A DNA stretch of 22,272 nucleotides from Nitrospiria bacterium (GCA_919902475.1 CAKKRA010000025.1:1-22272); one strand, 5' to 3'; counted from the first letter of the stretch, positions 6,402-16,070 are shown. Made by a program: numbers and translations. The notes: generated by a model not told the origin, from the sequence alone.

Positions 6402-7337
6402 ATGATAAAGCATATACCAGTTTTATTAAAGGAGACGGTTGAACTTCTGCAATGCAAAAAAGGCGGGATATATATTGACTGTACAGTCGGCGCAGGAGGA
6501 CATGCAGAGAGGATATTGGAGTTTACCTCTCCTGATGGTGTGGTTGTTGGAATAGATCAGGATGAGGATATATTGAAGATAGCAGAAGAAAGGCTTAAGA
6601 GATTTGGAGAGAGGATAAGGCTTATGCATGGAAATTTTTCAGATATAAAAGGGATTATGAAAGGTGAAAGGGCTGATGGCATACTCTTTGATTTAGGCGT
6701 CTCGTCATATCAGCTTGAGGATAAAGATAGGGGATTTTCTTTTATGTCTGATGCGCCTCTTGACATGAGGATGGATAAAAAGGCAGGGATAACTGCCGCT
6801 GATATTATAAACAGGTCATCTGAAAGGGATCTGTCTGATATTATATTTAAATACGGTGAAGAGAGGTTTGCAAAAAGGATAGCCTCATTTATTGTAATGG
6901 AGAGAGAAAGAAAACCGATAGCAACGACTCTACAGCTTTCAGACATAGTGATAAAGGCGATTCCAGCACGATTTCGCCCGAGAGATATTCATCCGGCAAC
7001 AAGAACCTTTCAGGCGCTAAGGATTGCTGTTAATAGGGAACTGGAGATATTAGAGAAGAGTCTTCTAAATGCAGTTGATATATTAAAACCAAAAGGAAGG
7101 ATATGTGTTATATCCTTTCATTCGCTTGAGGACAGGATTGCAAAGAGGACATTTCAAAGGCTGGAGAAGGGCTGTATATGTCCGCCTAAGATTCCCATAT
7201 GCCAGTGCGGCATAAAGCCGAGTATAAAGATTATAACAAAGCGGCCTGTTACTCCATCAGAAATGGAGATTAAGGCCAATCCAAGGTCAAGGAGCGCGAA
7301 GCTCAGGGCAGCAGAAAAGCTGGAGGCGCGCGCATGA
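6402..7337 (+). CDS. rsmH: 16S rRNA (cytosine-1402 N4) methyltransferase
   Basis: 311 residues, full length (RsmH, formerly MraW). It methylates C1402 in the decoding region of 16S rRNA using SAM. The SAM-binding loop DCTVGAGGHA is at 26-35 and DLGVSS at 97-102. The family signature HPATRTFQALRI is at 197-208, followed by SFHSLEDR and NPRSRSAKLR. A CxC...CxC cluster (C258, C260, C267, C269), seen in part of the family, could bind a metal. It starts 8 bases after the mraZ stop without a clear ribosome binding site, so its translation may depend on mraZ. Its end overlaps ftsL in an ATGA junction. Confidence 0.97.
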   Translation: MIKHIPVLLKETVELLQCKKGGIYIDCTVGAGGHAERILEFTSPDGVVVGIDQDEDILKIAEERLKRFGERIRLMHGNFSDIKGIMKGERADGILFDLGVSSYQLEDKDRGFSFMSDAPLDMRMDKKAGITAADIINRSSERDLSDIIFKYGEERFAKRIASFIVMERERKPIATTLQLSDIVIKAIPARFRPRDIHPATRTFQALRIAVNRELEILEKSLLNAVDILKPKGRICVISFHSLEDRIAKRTFQRLEKGCICPPKIPICQCGIKPSIKIITKRPVTPSEMEIKANPRSRSAKLRAAEKLEARA

Positions 7338-7720
7338 GTTTATTTAAAAAAAATAATGAAGATAATATAAACAATGCCTTTCAGACATTGATAATCATTG
7401 TTATGGTAATGTCAATATTTATTACCTATGTGTGGCAGAGGGTAATGATTGTTGAAATTGGTTATAATATAGAAGGGCTTCGCAAAGAAAAGACAGAGCT
7501 TAGCCGCAGGAATGCAGAGCTCCTTACAGAGGTTGCGAGCCTCTCCTCTTTAAAGAGGATAGAAAAGATTGCAGCAGGCATTGGGATGAAGAGGCCTGAA
7601 AAGGGCAGTGTAATTGCGGTAAGGGAGATAAGGCTTCCACAGGTTATGATTGGAGAAGCTGAGAAGGATTATAAATTAACAAAGTCAGAATTGAAAGGAC
7701 TAAACAAACCGAGGTCATAA
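7334..7720 (+). CDS. ftsL: Cell division protein FtsL
   Basis: 128 residues, called by position and architecture, since FtsL sequences diverge strongly. A short cytoplasmic tail is followed by one membrane helix at about 18-38, then a heptad-like region (about 40-75) suited to the coiled coil with FtsB, and a polar tail. It belongs to the divisome subcomplex with FtsQ and FtsB that activates FtsW-FtsI. The ATG overlaps the rsmH stop by four bases, and GGAGG (7322-7326) sits seven bases upstream. The tail of about 40 residues after GMKRPEKG is somewhat long for the family. Confidence 0.85.
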   Translation: MSLFKKNNEDNINNAFQTLIIIVMVMSIFITYVWQRVMIVEIGYNIEGLRKEKTELSRRNAELLTEVASLSSLKRIEKIAAGIGMKRPEKGSVIAVREIRLPQVMIGEAEKDYKLTKSELKGLNKPRS

Positions 7721-7722
7721 AG

Positions 7723-9459
7723 GTGGAGGATAAAAGGACATCAGAAAGGTCTTTTAAACAGGCAAAGGTGAGAATCCTGCTGCTTGCCATTCTCATTGCC
7801 ATCGGTCTGTCAGCTGGTATTTCACGGCTCTTTTATCTTCAGGCATTTAAGAATAACGACCTCTCAAAGATTGCAGTGCGCCAGCATCAGAAGACTGTGG
7901 CATTAGAGCCTTTGAGAGGCACAATATACGACAGGAAGGGAAGGGTATTGGCAGTAAACCTGGATGTTGAGTCTGTATACGCAGTTCCTTCTGAGATTGA
8001 GAACACCTATGAGGCAGCAAGGAGGCTGTCAAAACTCCTGAATGAGGACTTCAGGGTTATTGAAAAGAAGTTAAAGAGCGATAAGGGCTTTGTGTGGATA
8101 GCAAGAAAATTAGACCCAAACATTTCAGCAAGGATTAAGAATGAGGATTTAGAAGGAATAGGTTTTATAAAAGAGAGCAAAAGATTTTATCCAAAAAAGG
8201 AGCTCTTTGGCCAGCTTATAGGCTTTGCAGGCCTTGATAATACAGGTCTTTCAGGAATAGAGGCGAGGTATGATGAATTTTTAAAGGGAGAAGACGGCTT
8301 TATTATTCTTGAAAGGGATGCGAGAGGGTCGCACATATTTCCAAGTTCAGGATATAAGCCGCCTGTAAAGGGCAGGGATATTATCCTTACCATAGACGAG
8401 GGGATACAATATATATGTGAGAGGGAGCTTGATAAGGCGATTCAAAAGACCCATGCAAAGAGTGGCATGATTATTGGCATGGATCCAAAGACAGGCGAGA
8501 TGCTCGCTATGGCTGTAAAGCCGTCCTTTAATCCAAACGAGTTTATAAAATATGCCCCTGAAGAGTGGAGAAACAGGATTGTATCTGACCCTTATGAGCC
8601 TGGTTCAACCTTAAAGGTGATTGTTGCCTCTGCGGCATTAGAAGATAAGGTTGCATCGCCGTCTGAGCCGATGTTCTTTGGCGAAGATAAGATTGATATA
8701 GATGGAGAGATTATACACGATACAGTAAAGGAGAAGGGCAGGCTCTCCTTTCGCGATGTTATCAAAAGGTCAAGCAATGTAGGCGCTGTAAGGATTGGCA
8801 TGAGGCTTGGCAAGGAGAGGCTTTATTCGCATCTGAAATCCTTTGGTTTTGGAGAGAGGACAGATATAGATATCTCAGGGGAGTCAAAGGGGATTCTGCG
8901 GCAGACAAGGGAATGGTCAAAGAGGTCAATCGGTACAGTATCATTAGGTCAGGAGATAGGCGTTACGCCAATCCAGCTCATAACAGCCTTTTCTGCTGTT
9001 GCCAATAACGGCTGGATGATGAAGCCCTTTGTGGTTTCGGAGATAAGGGATGGGGATAAGATTGTAAGGAAGGTTTATCCTGAAATAAAAAAGAGGGTGA
9101 TATCCGCAGAAACAGCAGCAGAGATGACAAGGATACTGACGAGTGTAGTTGAAGGCGGCACTGGTGAGAGGGCAGCCATTGAGGGCTACAGGGTTGCTGG
9201 AAAGACCGGGACTGCCCAGAAGATAGACCCTAAAACAGGCCTATATTCAGATAAATACTTTGTAAGCTCATTCATAGGCTATGCGCCTGCAGAGGATCCG
9301 CAAATAGCGCTATTGGTTATAATAGACAGCCCTGAAGGGATAGCATGGGGCGGCAGTATAGCAGCGCCTGTATTCAAGAGCGTAGCAGAGGATATTCTTC
9401 TTTATATGAATGCCCCTTCTACAAATGAAGAAAGAATAGTTATGGTAAAGAGGGAATGA
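7723..9459 (+). CDS. ftsI: Septal peptidoglycan transpeptidase FtsI (class B PBP)
   Basis: 578 residues. An N-terminal membrane anchor lies at about 18-36. It is followed by the pedestal domain with RGTIYDRKGR (65-74) and a transpeptidase domain carrying all three catalytic motifs: STLK (295-298, nucleophile Ser295), SSN (350-352) and KTGT (494-497). It cross-links new septal peptidoglycan in the periplasm, working with FtsW. There is no C-terminal PASTA domain, so it is of the FtsI/PBP3 type, not the SpoVD type. GTG start 7723 has GAGGT (7711-7715) upstream and lies two bases after ftsL. The stop overlaps the murE start in ATGA. Confidence 0.96.
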   Translation: MEDKRTSERSFKQAKVRILLLAILIAIGLSAGISRLFYLQAFKNNDLSKIAVRQHQKTVALEPLRGTIYDRKGRVLAVNLDVESVYAVPSEIENTYEAARRLSKLLNEDFRVIEKKLKSDKGFVWIARKLDPNISARIKNEDLEGIGFIKESKRFYPKKELFGQLIGFAGLDNTGLSGIEARYDEFLKGEDGFIILERDARGSHIFPSSGYKPPVKGRDIILTIDEGIQYICERELDKAIQKTHAKSGMIIGMDPKTGEMLAMAVKPSFNPNEFIKYAPEEWRNRIVSDPYEPGSTLKVIVASAALEDKVASPSEPMFFGEDKIDIDGEIIHDTVKEKGRLSFRDVIKRSSNVGAVRIGMRLGKERLYSHLKSFGFGERTDIDISGESKGILRQTREWSKRSIGTVSLGQEIGVTPIQLITAFSAVANNGWMMKPFVVSEIRDGDKIVRKVYPEIKKRVISAETAAEMTRILTSVVEGGTGERAAIEGYRVAGKTGTAQKIDPKTGLYSDKYFVSSFIGYAPAEDPQIALLVIIDSPEGIAWGGSIAAPVFKSVAEDILLYMNAPSTNEERIVMVKRE

Positions 9460-10955
9460 TATTAAAGGAGTTATTAGAGGTTTTGAATAAGTCAAATGTC
9501 TTAGGAGGGCTTGAAAGGCAGGTTAAGGATATCACCTATGATTCAAGGGAGGTGAGAAAGGATTCTCTGTTTGTAGCAATCCCTGGTTTTAAAACAGACG
9601 GCCGTAAGTATATTGCTGATGCAATAAGAAAGGGGGCATCGGTAATCGTGACTGAAGGGACTATTGAAGCGCCTGAAAACAATATTACTGTAATATCAGT
9701 TCCTGATGCGAGGAATGCACTCGCGCTTTTATCTGCGCAATTCTACGGTTATCCGAGCAGAAGGCTCCGCATGATAGGCATTACAGGCACAAACGGCAAG
9801 ACAACAACATCATATCTTATTAAGTCCATTATTGATAATGCAGGTAAAAGATGCGGACTGTTTGGCACCATCTCATATATAATCGGCGATGAAACAATGC
9901 CAGCGCCTCATACAACACCTGAATCCTCAGATTTACAGAAATATCTCTATAAAATAATAGAAACAGGCGCAGAGTATGCTGTAATGGAGGTCTCGTCCCA
10001 TGCGCTTGAACTAAACAGGGTTGCTGACTGTGAGTTTGATATAGCAGTATTTACAAACCTTACGCAGGACCACCTTGATTTCCATAAGACAATGGAAGGC
10101 TATTTTAATGCAAAGCTCAAACTCTTCACCTCACTGAGCAATGAAAGGGGCAAGATGGTGAAGAAGTTAGGGATAATAAATATTGACGACCCTTACAGCA
10201 AGAGAATATTGGATGCAATGAAGGTAAAGGCAGTGACCTATGGCTTTAGCAGGGATGCAGATATAAGGCCTGATGATATTAGAATGGGCATTAATGGCAT
10301 TTCATTCAAGGCAGTGACGCCAAAGGGGATTTTTCCTGTAGAATCTAAATTAACGGGGAAGTATAATATAAAAAATATACTCTCTGCTATCGGCGTTGGA
10401 CAGGGCCTCGGCTTTGACAACAGCATTATTACTGACGGCATAAGGGCTTTGGAGAGCGTCTCCGGCAGATTTGAGAAGATAGACGAGGGTCAGGACTTTG
10501 CCGTTGTTGTTGATTATGCCCATACAGAGGATGCCTTAAAAAGGCTGCTTGAGGCTGTAAAGGAATTTGCCAAAGGAAGGATTATAACTGTCTTTGGCTG
10601 CGGCGGCGACAGGGATAAGGGAAAGAGGCCGAGGATGGGAGAGGCAGCAGGAAAATTGAGCGACATTGTGATTATTACATCTGATAATCCAAGAAGTGAA
10701 GACCCGATGGAGATTATCAAAGCGATAGAAGAGGGCATAAAGGGTATAAAGAACGGAAGACCGCGGGATTATCTTATCATCCCTGACAGGAGAGAGGCGA
10801 TCTATAAGGCAATAGGGCTTGCAAAGAAGGATGATATTGTTGTTATTGCCGGCAAGGGTCACGAGGATTATCAGATTATCGGCGATAAAAAGAGCCATTT
10901 TGATGATAGGGAAATAGCAAGAGAGGCAGTAAAAACAGTTGTAAGTCGCAAGTAA
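9456..10955 (+). CDS. murE: UDP-MurNAc-tripeptide synthetase (meso-DAP adding)
   Basis: 499 residues. A cytosolic ligase that adds the third amino acid to UDP-MurNAc-L-Ala-D-Glu at the cost of ATP. The P-loop GTNGKTT is at 111-117. YFNAKLKLF holds the likely carbamylated Lys220. DNPR (410-413) is the signature of enzymes that use meso-diaminopimelate rather than lysine, so the window itself indicates DAP-type peptidoglycan. The ATG overlaps the ftsI stop, and the nearby GAGGG is too close to be a good ribosome binding site, so coupling to ftsI is likely. The final codons fall in a short direct repeat (10942-10966). Confidence 0.97.
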   Translation: MILKELLEVLNKSNVLGGLERQVKDITYDSREVRKDSLFVAIPGFKTDGRKYIADAIRKGASVIVTEGTIEAPENNITVISVPDARNALALLSAQFYGYPSRRLRMIGITGTNGKTTTSYLIKSIIDNAGKRCGLFGTISYIIGDETMPAPHTTPESSDLQKYLYKIIETGAEYAVMEVSSHALELNRVADCEFDIAVFTNLTQDHLDFHKTMEGYFNAKLKLFTSLSNERGKMVKKLGIINIDDPYSKRILDAMKVKAVTYGFSRDADIRPDDIRMGINGISFKAVTPKGIFPVESKLTGKYNIKNILSAIGVGQGLGFDNSIITDGIRALESVSGRFEKIDEGQDFAVVVDYAHTEDALKRLLEAVKEFAKGRIITVFGCGGDRDKGKRPRMGEAAGKLSDIVIITSDNPRSEDPMEIIKAIEEGIKGIKNGRPRDYLIIPDRREAIYKAIGLAKKDDIVVIAGKGHEDYQIIGDKKSHFDDREIAREAVKTVVSRK

Positions 10956-10971
10956 TAAGTCGTAAGACTTT

Positions 10972-12405
10972 ATGACGAAAACACTTGAAATGAAAGATGC
11001 ACTTAATATAAATGAGATACTCTCAGCCTCAAATGGAAGGCTGGTGACAGGGAATAAGAGCCTGTCAATCACAGGGGTATCTATTGATACAAGGAGCATT
11101 AAGAAGGGCGAGCTTTTTATTGCCATAAAGGGCGACAGGTTTGACGGACACGATTTTATAGATCAGGCGTTTATAAATGGCGCAGCAGGCACTGTTATTA
11201 ATGAATCTCAGATTGAGAAGATTGTAAAAGACGTAGCAGACAGCTCAAAGGCAGTAATAGCAGTATCTGATACAGTATGGGCTTTGCAGGAGTTGGCTGC
11301 ATTTCACAGACAGAAATATACAATCTCTCTTTGTGCTGTAACAGGCACAAATGGCAAGACCACAACAAAGGAGATGATTGCAAGGATACTCAGCCAGAGG
11401 TTATTTATTGTTAAAAATGAGGGGAATCTGAATAATCATATTGGCGTGCCTCTTACACTGCTAAGATTAAAAAAGAACCATCAGGCTGGTGTGATTGAAA
11501 TGGGCATGAGCGGCCTCGGTGAGATAACAAGGCTGTGTGAGATAGCACAGCCGAATATCGGCGTTATAACTAATATCGGGCCGGCACATCTGGAAGGTTT
11601 GGGAAGCGTAGAGAATGTAATAAAGGCAAAGGGAGAGCTTTTAGAGTTCCTTTCCGAGAGTGATACTGCTGTGATAAATGCTGATGATGCAAATTCTTTA
11701 AAGGCAGCATCAAAGATGAAGGGCAAGGTTGTAACCTTTGGCATTGAGTATGGGGCAGATGTAAGGGCAATAAATATAAGGGCTGATGAATCAGGGAAGA
11801 CATCCTTCACAATACAGAAGGGAAAGGATAGCATAGGCATTACACTGTCCATGCTTGGAAGGCACAATATTTATAATGCCTTATCAGCAGCAGCTGCTGC
11901 ATTGCTCTTTAATTTTGACCTTGAAGATGTAAAGGCAGGGCTTGAAAAGTTTGAGCCTTTTAAGATGCGTTCAGAGTTAAGGCTGCTGAATTCAGGTTTA
12001 AGGATTATCAATGACTCTTATAATGCAAACCCTGCTTCAATGGAGGCTGCAATAATGCTCCTTTCAAATTTTAAAAACAGCGGAAGGACATTCGCAGTTC
12101 TCGGCGATATGTTTGAGCTTGGAGACTATGCTGAAGATGCGCACCTGAATACAGGCAGGAAGGTTGTTGACTTCGGGATTAACTATTTAATAGTAATGGG
12201 CAGCCTTTCTAAGTTTATTGTAACAGGCGCTGTTGAATCAGGGATGAGCGAGGATAATATCTTTGTATGCAATGACCATCAGGAGGCGATGGATATATTG
12301 AACAAGCATGCAAAGGCCGGCGATACAATACTAATTAAAGGTTCAAGGAAGATGGCTATGGAGAAGATAGCAGAGGGGCTTATAAAGGGGGATACAAAGG
12401 AATAG
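10972..12405 (+). CDS. murF: UDP-MurNAc-tripeptide:D-Ala-D-Ala ligase MurF
   Basis: 477 residues. It joins D-Ala-D-Ala to the UDP-MurNAc tripeptide, the last cytosolic muropeptide step. The Mur-ligase P-loop GTNGKTT is at 125-131. The central-domain NIGPAHLEGLGSVENVIKAK segment and the C-terminal NDSYNANPASMEAA, characteristic of MurF, are present. The start is uncertain: ATG 10972 lacks a ribosome binding site, and an in-frame ATG at 10990 would begin closer to the conserved LNINEIL helix. It follows murE by 16 bases and abuts mraY with no gap, upstream of which AAAGG lies near its own stop. Confidence 0.96.
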   Translation: MTKTLEMKDALNINEILSASNGRLVTGNKSLSITGVSIDTRSIKKGELFIAIKGDRFDGHDFIDQAFINGAAGTVINESQIEKIVKDVADSSKAVIAVSDTVWALQELAAFHRQKYTISLCAVTGTNGKTTTKEMIARILSQRLFIVKNEGNLNNHIGVPLTLLRLKKNHQAGVIEMGMSGLGEITRLCEIAQPNIGVITNIGPAHLEGLGSVENVIKAKGELLEFLSESDTAVINADDANSLKAASKMKGKVVTFGIEYGADVRAINIRADESGKTSFTIQKGKDSIGITLSMLGRHNIYNALSAAAAALLFNFDLEDVKAGLEKFEPFKMRSELRLLNSGLRIINDSYNANPASMEAAIMLLSNFKNSGRTFAVLGDMFELGDYAEDAHLNTGRKVVDFGINYLIVMGSLSKFIVTGAVESGMSEDNIFVCNDHQEAMDILNKHAKAGDTILIKGSRKMAMEKIAEGLIKGDTKE

Positions 12406-13482
12406 ATGCTATACCATTTATTATATCCGCTTCACACATATTTTTCCGGTTTTAATGTATTCAGATACATAACATTCAGGACTGCCTATGCGATAATTAC
12501 TGCCTTAATCCTTACATTGATTATAGGGCCGTGGATGATCAGGACATTGCAGAGATGGCAGATAGGCCAGCGCATCAGAGAGGACGGGCCAAAGGCGCAC
12601 ATGAAAAAGTCAGGGACTCCTACAATGGGCGGTGTGATGCTGCTCATCGGCATAATTGTGCCAACGCTCCTCTGGGCAGACCTTACAAATCTATATGTAT
12701 GGCTTGTGATATTCTCTATCCTCAGCTTTGGCAGTATAGGATTTTTAGACGATTATCTGAAATTTATAAAAAAGAGGTCAGAGGGTTTAAAGCCGAGATA
12801 TAAGCTCGGTCTCCAGATATTGGCTGCGCTGATTATTGCTGTTATCTTGTATCATCTTCCAGCCTATTCAACAAAGCTCAGTGTGCCTTTCTTTAAAAAG
12901 ATATTGCCTGACCTCGGCTGGTTTTATATACCCTTTGCAATATTTGTGATTGTCGGCGCATCAAATGCCGTCAATCTTACAGACGGCCTTGACGGCCTTG
13001 CAATAGGGCCTTTTATAGTGGCTGCCTTTTCCTATACGATTGTCACCTATATTGCAGGCCACTTAGTATTTTCAGAGTATTTACAGTTGACCTATATTGC
13101 AGGCGCTGGTGAGCTGGCTGTTTTATGCGGCGCGATGATTGGCGCTGGTCTTGGATTTTTGTGGTTCAATGCATATCCTGCATCTGTATTCATGGGCGAT
13201 ATCGGCTCCCTTCCACTCGGCAGCGCCCTTGGAACTGTTGCTGTTATCTCCAAGCATGAGCTCCTTTTGCTCCTTGTCGGAGGCCTCTTTGTAATTGAAA
13301 CCCTCTCTGTGATATTTCAGGTGGCATCATTCAAGCTTACTAAAAAGAGGGTATTCAGAATGGCGCCAATACATCATCATTTTGAATTAAAGGGATGGGA
13401 TGAGCCGAAGATTATTGTCAGGTTCTGGATAATTGCAATTGTGCTTGCATTATTGAGTTTGAGTACATTGAAGCTGAGGTAG
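12406..13482 (+). CDS. mraY: Phospho-MurNAc-pentapeptide translocase MraY
   Basis: 358 residues, polytopic with about ten membrane helices. It transfers phospho-MurNAc-pentapeptide to undecaprenyl phosphate, forming lipid I on the inner face of the membrane. Catalytic and Mg-binding residues are visible: D115-D116 in FLDDYLKF, NLTDGLDGLA (190-199), D265 in FMGDIGSL and the HHH motif (323-325). Its ATG directly follows the murF stop, so translation is probably coupled. The length and motif positions closely match E. coli MraY. Confidence 0.98.
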   Translation: MLYHLLYPLHTYFSGFNVFRYITFRTAYAIITALILTLIIGPWMIRTLQRWQIGQRIREDGPKAHMKKSGTPTMGGVMLLIGIIVPTLLWADLTNLYVWLVIFSILSFGSIGFLDDYLKFIKKRSEGLKPRYKLGLQILAALIIAVILYHLPAYSTKLSVPFFKKILPDLGWFYIPFAIFVIVGASNAVNLTDGLDGLAIGPFIVAAFSYTIVTYIAGHLVFSEYLQLTYIAGAGELAVLCGAMIGAGLGFLWFNAYPASVFMGDIGSLPLGSALGTVAVISKHELLLLLVGGLFVIETLSVIFQVASFKLTKKRVFRMAPIHHHFELKGWDEPKIIVRFWIIAIVLALLSLSTLKLR

Positions 13483-13565
13483 TTTTATGATGAGCGGGAG
13501 AAACGGAGAAAGGGTGAAAGGGTGATGACAAGGAGAGAAGCAGAGAAAAAAATGAGGAATAAAAA

Positions 13566-14960
13566 TTGAGTTTTAATCTAAAAAATAAGAAAGTACTTGT
13601 TGTCGGTCTTGCAAGGAGCGGGGTATCTGCTGTAAGGCTTCTTTTAAGAGAAGGGGCTAAGATTACTGTTACTGATACAGCAGGCAAAGACAGGCTCGCT
13701 GATGCCATATCCCGGCTTAAAGGGCTTAATATTAGTTATGAACTTGGCAGCCATAATCTTGAAACCTTTTTAAAGAGCGGCCTGATTGTCATAAGCCCTG
13801 GTGTTCCTTATAAGTCTGAATATCTGCTCATGGCAAAAGAAAAAGGGATACCTGTTATAAGCGAGATAGAGCTTGCATATCATCTTCTTAAGGCGCCGAT
13901 TATAGGTATTACAGGCACCAATGGCAAATCTACTGTAACAACACTTACAGGCGAGCTAATAAAGGCATATAAAAGAAATGTGTTTATTGGAGGCAATCTC
14001 GGCACAGCCTTAAGTGATGCTGTGCTGTCAGATAAAAAATGGGATGCAGCAGTAGCAGAGGTAAGCAGTTTTCAGCTTGAGACGATAAAGGATTTCAGGC
14101 CAAAGACAGCAGTTTTATTGAATATAACGCCTGACCACCTTGACCGCTATGATTCAATGGATGAGTATGTATGGGCAAAGGCAAGGATATTTGAAAATCA
14201 GGTCAAGGATGATTTTGCAATATTAAATGCTGATGATGCTTATACATCAGACATTATAAAAAATATAAAATCCGATATTATCCTGTTCAGCAGATTAAAA
14301 AGTGTAGAGAGAGGTGTATATATTAAAGGCGGTGATATTGTCTCAAATATCGGCGGCAAGGATGCGATTGTAATAAAAACAGATGAGCTTGGGATAAAGG
14401 GTGTTCATAATATTGAGAATGCAATGGCATCAATTGCAGCAGCGCAATTAGCAGGATGTCCTGTTGAATTTATGAGGCAGGCGCTAAAAAGATTTGCAGG
14501 GCTTGAGCACAGGCTTGAGCTTGTGAAGATAATTGACGGTGTTAAATACATAAATGATTCCAAAGGGACAAATGTCGGCGCAGTAGTAAAGTCATTAGAG
14601 GGATTTTCAGAGCCTGTTATCCTGATTGCAGGCGGGCTTGATAAGGGAGGGGATTTTGCTCCGTTAAAAAATCTTGTAAAGGAGAAGGTGAAGCGCCTTA
14701 TATTAATAGGCAAGGCAAAGGAGAAGATAGCAGATGCCGTTGGCGGCCTTACAGATACAATCTTTGCCTCAAGCCTTGAGGATGCTGTAAATATTGCATC
14801 CCACAAGGCGGATAAAGGCGATGTTGTGCTTTTATCTCCTGCATGTGCGAGCTTTGATATGTTCAGGAATTTTGAGGATAGGGGAAGGGTATTTAAAGAG
14901 GCAGTGAATAGATTAACAGGGTCAAAGGCCCAAGAGGCAAGGGTCAAGGTGGGTATTTAA
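13566..14960 (+). CDS. murD: UDP-MurNAc-L-Ala:D-Glu ligase MurD
   Basis: 464 residues. It adds D-glutamate to UDP-MurNAc-L-Ala. The N-terminal Rossmann-like motif VVGLARSG (12-19) that binds the uridine nucleotide is present, as is the ATP loop GTNGKST (117-123) and NITPDHLDRYDSMDEY with the following AKARIF (carbamylated Lys). Near the C-terminus LLSPACASFDMF is typical of MurD. The start is TTG with GAGGA (13554-13558) seven bases upstream. It is preceded by an 83-base purine-rich spacer after mraY and is directly followed by ftsW. Confidence 0.97.
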   Translation: MSFNLKNKKVLVVGLARSGVSAVRLLLREGAKITVTDTAGKDRLADAISRLKGLNISYELGSHNLETFLKSGLIVISPGVPYKSEYLLMAKEKGIPVISEIELAYHLLKAPIIGITGTNGKSTVTTLTGELIKAYKRNVFIGGNLGTALSDAVLSDKKWDAAVAEVSSFQLETIKDFRPKTAVLLNITPDHLDRYDSMDEYVWAKARIFENQVKDDFAILNADDAYTSDIIKNIKSDIILFSRLKSVERGVYIKGGDIVSNIGGKDAIVIKTDELGIKGVHNIENAMASIAAAQLAGCPVEFMRQALKRFAGLEHRLELVKIIDGVKYINDSKGTNVGAVVKSLEGFSEPVILIAGGLDKGGDFAPLKNLVKEKVKRLILIGKAKEKIADAVGGLTDTIFASSLEDAVNIASHKADKGDVVLLSPACASFDMFRNFEDRGRVFKEAVNRLTGSKAQEARVKVGI

Positions 14961-16058
14961 ATGTCGGTTACTGCTTTCAAAAGCATAAATTACACTCTTT
15001 TTATAATCGTTACCATCCTTACAGCTATAGGCATATTAATGATATATTCATCAAGCGCAATCCCTGCATTAAAGAAAATGAATGACCTCTTTTTCTTTTT
15101 AAAGAGGCAGGTGATATGGGCAGTAATAGGGATAGTGATGATGATTATTGTTTCAAGAATAGATTACAAAAATTGGGACAGGCTTTTTCTGCCGATGTTC
15201 GGCCTGACGATTCTGCTTTTAATCTTTGTATTGGTTATGGGCAAAGAGGTAAATGGAGCAAGGAGGTGGCTTAGGTTCGGCATCCTCTCATTCCAGCCTG
15301 CAGAGCTTGCAAAGCTCACAATTATAATTTATATGGCGCGCATAATTGCAAAAAAGGGCGAGAGGATAAAGGATTTTATGAATGGTTTTCTCCCTGTTAT
15401 GAGCGTTATCGGCCTGTTTGTTATGCTTATCATGATAGAGCCTGATGCTGGAACAGCAGTAACAATCGGCATTATAGCACTGTCGCTCCTCTTTGCAGGC
15501 GGCGCAAGGCTTAAGCATATAATGTTTTTAGTAGTCATGCTGACGCCTCTTATGTACACATTAGTATTTAATGTCGGTTACAGGATGCAAAGGTTAAAGA
15601 CATACTGGGACCCGTGGAAGGACCCTTATAATTCAGGTTATCAGATTATACAGTCATATCTTGCATTGGGAAGCGGCGGCCTCTTTGGCGTCGGTCTTGG
15701 CGAGGGGAAACAGAAGCTCTTTTTTCTGCCTGAGGCTCATACGGATTTTATATTCTCTATCCTCGGCGAGGAGCTTGGATTTGCAGGCGGCGCTGCTGTT
15801 ATTGCCCTATTTGCAGCGCTAATATGGCTCGGTTTTATTATCAGTCTCAGGGCAGAGGATGCCTTTGGGAAATATGCAGCACTCGGCATAACTATTATGA
15901 TTGGCATGCAGGCAGTTATAAATATATGTGTTGTTACCGGGCTTCTGCCTACAAAGGGCATACCTTTGCCATTTGTGAGTTTTGGCGGTTCATCATTATT
16001 GGTGAATATGATGTCAATAGGTGTATTAATGAACATCGCGGCTCAGGAGAGGGGATAA
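14961..16058 (+). CDS. ftsW: Septal peptidoglycan glycosyltransferase FtsW (SEDS family)
   Basis: 365 residues, about ten membrane helices. SEDS proteins polymerise lipid II into glycan strands, and FtsW does so at the septum as partner of FtsI. Family motifs: NGARRWL, PAELAKL, EPDAGTA, and the loop GSGGLFGVGLGEGKQKLFFL leading to PEAHTDFIFSILGEELGF, which holds the conserved functional Asp. GLLPTKGIPLPFVSFGGSS closes the core. The neighbours (murD, murG) and the presence of ftsI in the same operon favour FtsW over RodA. The ATG immediately follows the murD stop. Confidence 0.95.
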   Translation: MSVTAFKSINYTLFIIVTILTAIGILMIYSSSAIPALKKMNDLFFFLKRQVIWAVIGIVMMIIVSRIDYKNWDRLFLPMFGLTILLLIFVLVMGKEVNGARRWLRFGILSFQPAELAKLTIIIYMARIIAKKGERIKDFMNGFLPVMSVIGLFVMLIMIEPDAGTAVTIGIIALSLLFAGGARLKHIMFLVVMLTPLMYTLVFNVGYRMQRLKTYWDPWKDPYNSGYQIIQSYLALGSGGLFGVGLGEGKQKLFFLPEAHTDFIFSILGEELGFAGGAAVIALFAALIWLGFIISLRAEDAFGKYAALGITIMIGMQAVINICVVTGLLPTKGIPLPFVSFGGSSLLVNMMSIGVLMNIAAQERG

Positions 16059-16070
16059 GGGTGAGGATAG

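Noticed and set aside
10536..11126. Long minus-strand open frame of 196 codons opposite murE and murF
   Set aside because: It spans the end of murE and the start of murF, whose motifs are complete; its translation has no recognisable domain and is a shadow of the coding strand.
12531..12803. + strand open frame of 90 codons inside mraY
   Set aside because: Out-of-frame shadow of a clear MraY with intact catalytic residues.
14405..14947. Minus-strand open frame of 180 codons opposite murD
   Set aside because: Lies wholly within murD, with low-complexity Ser/Ala/Pro composition typical of antisense shadows.
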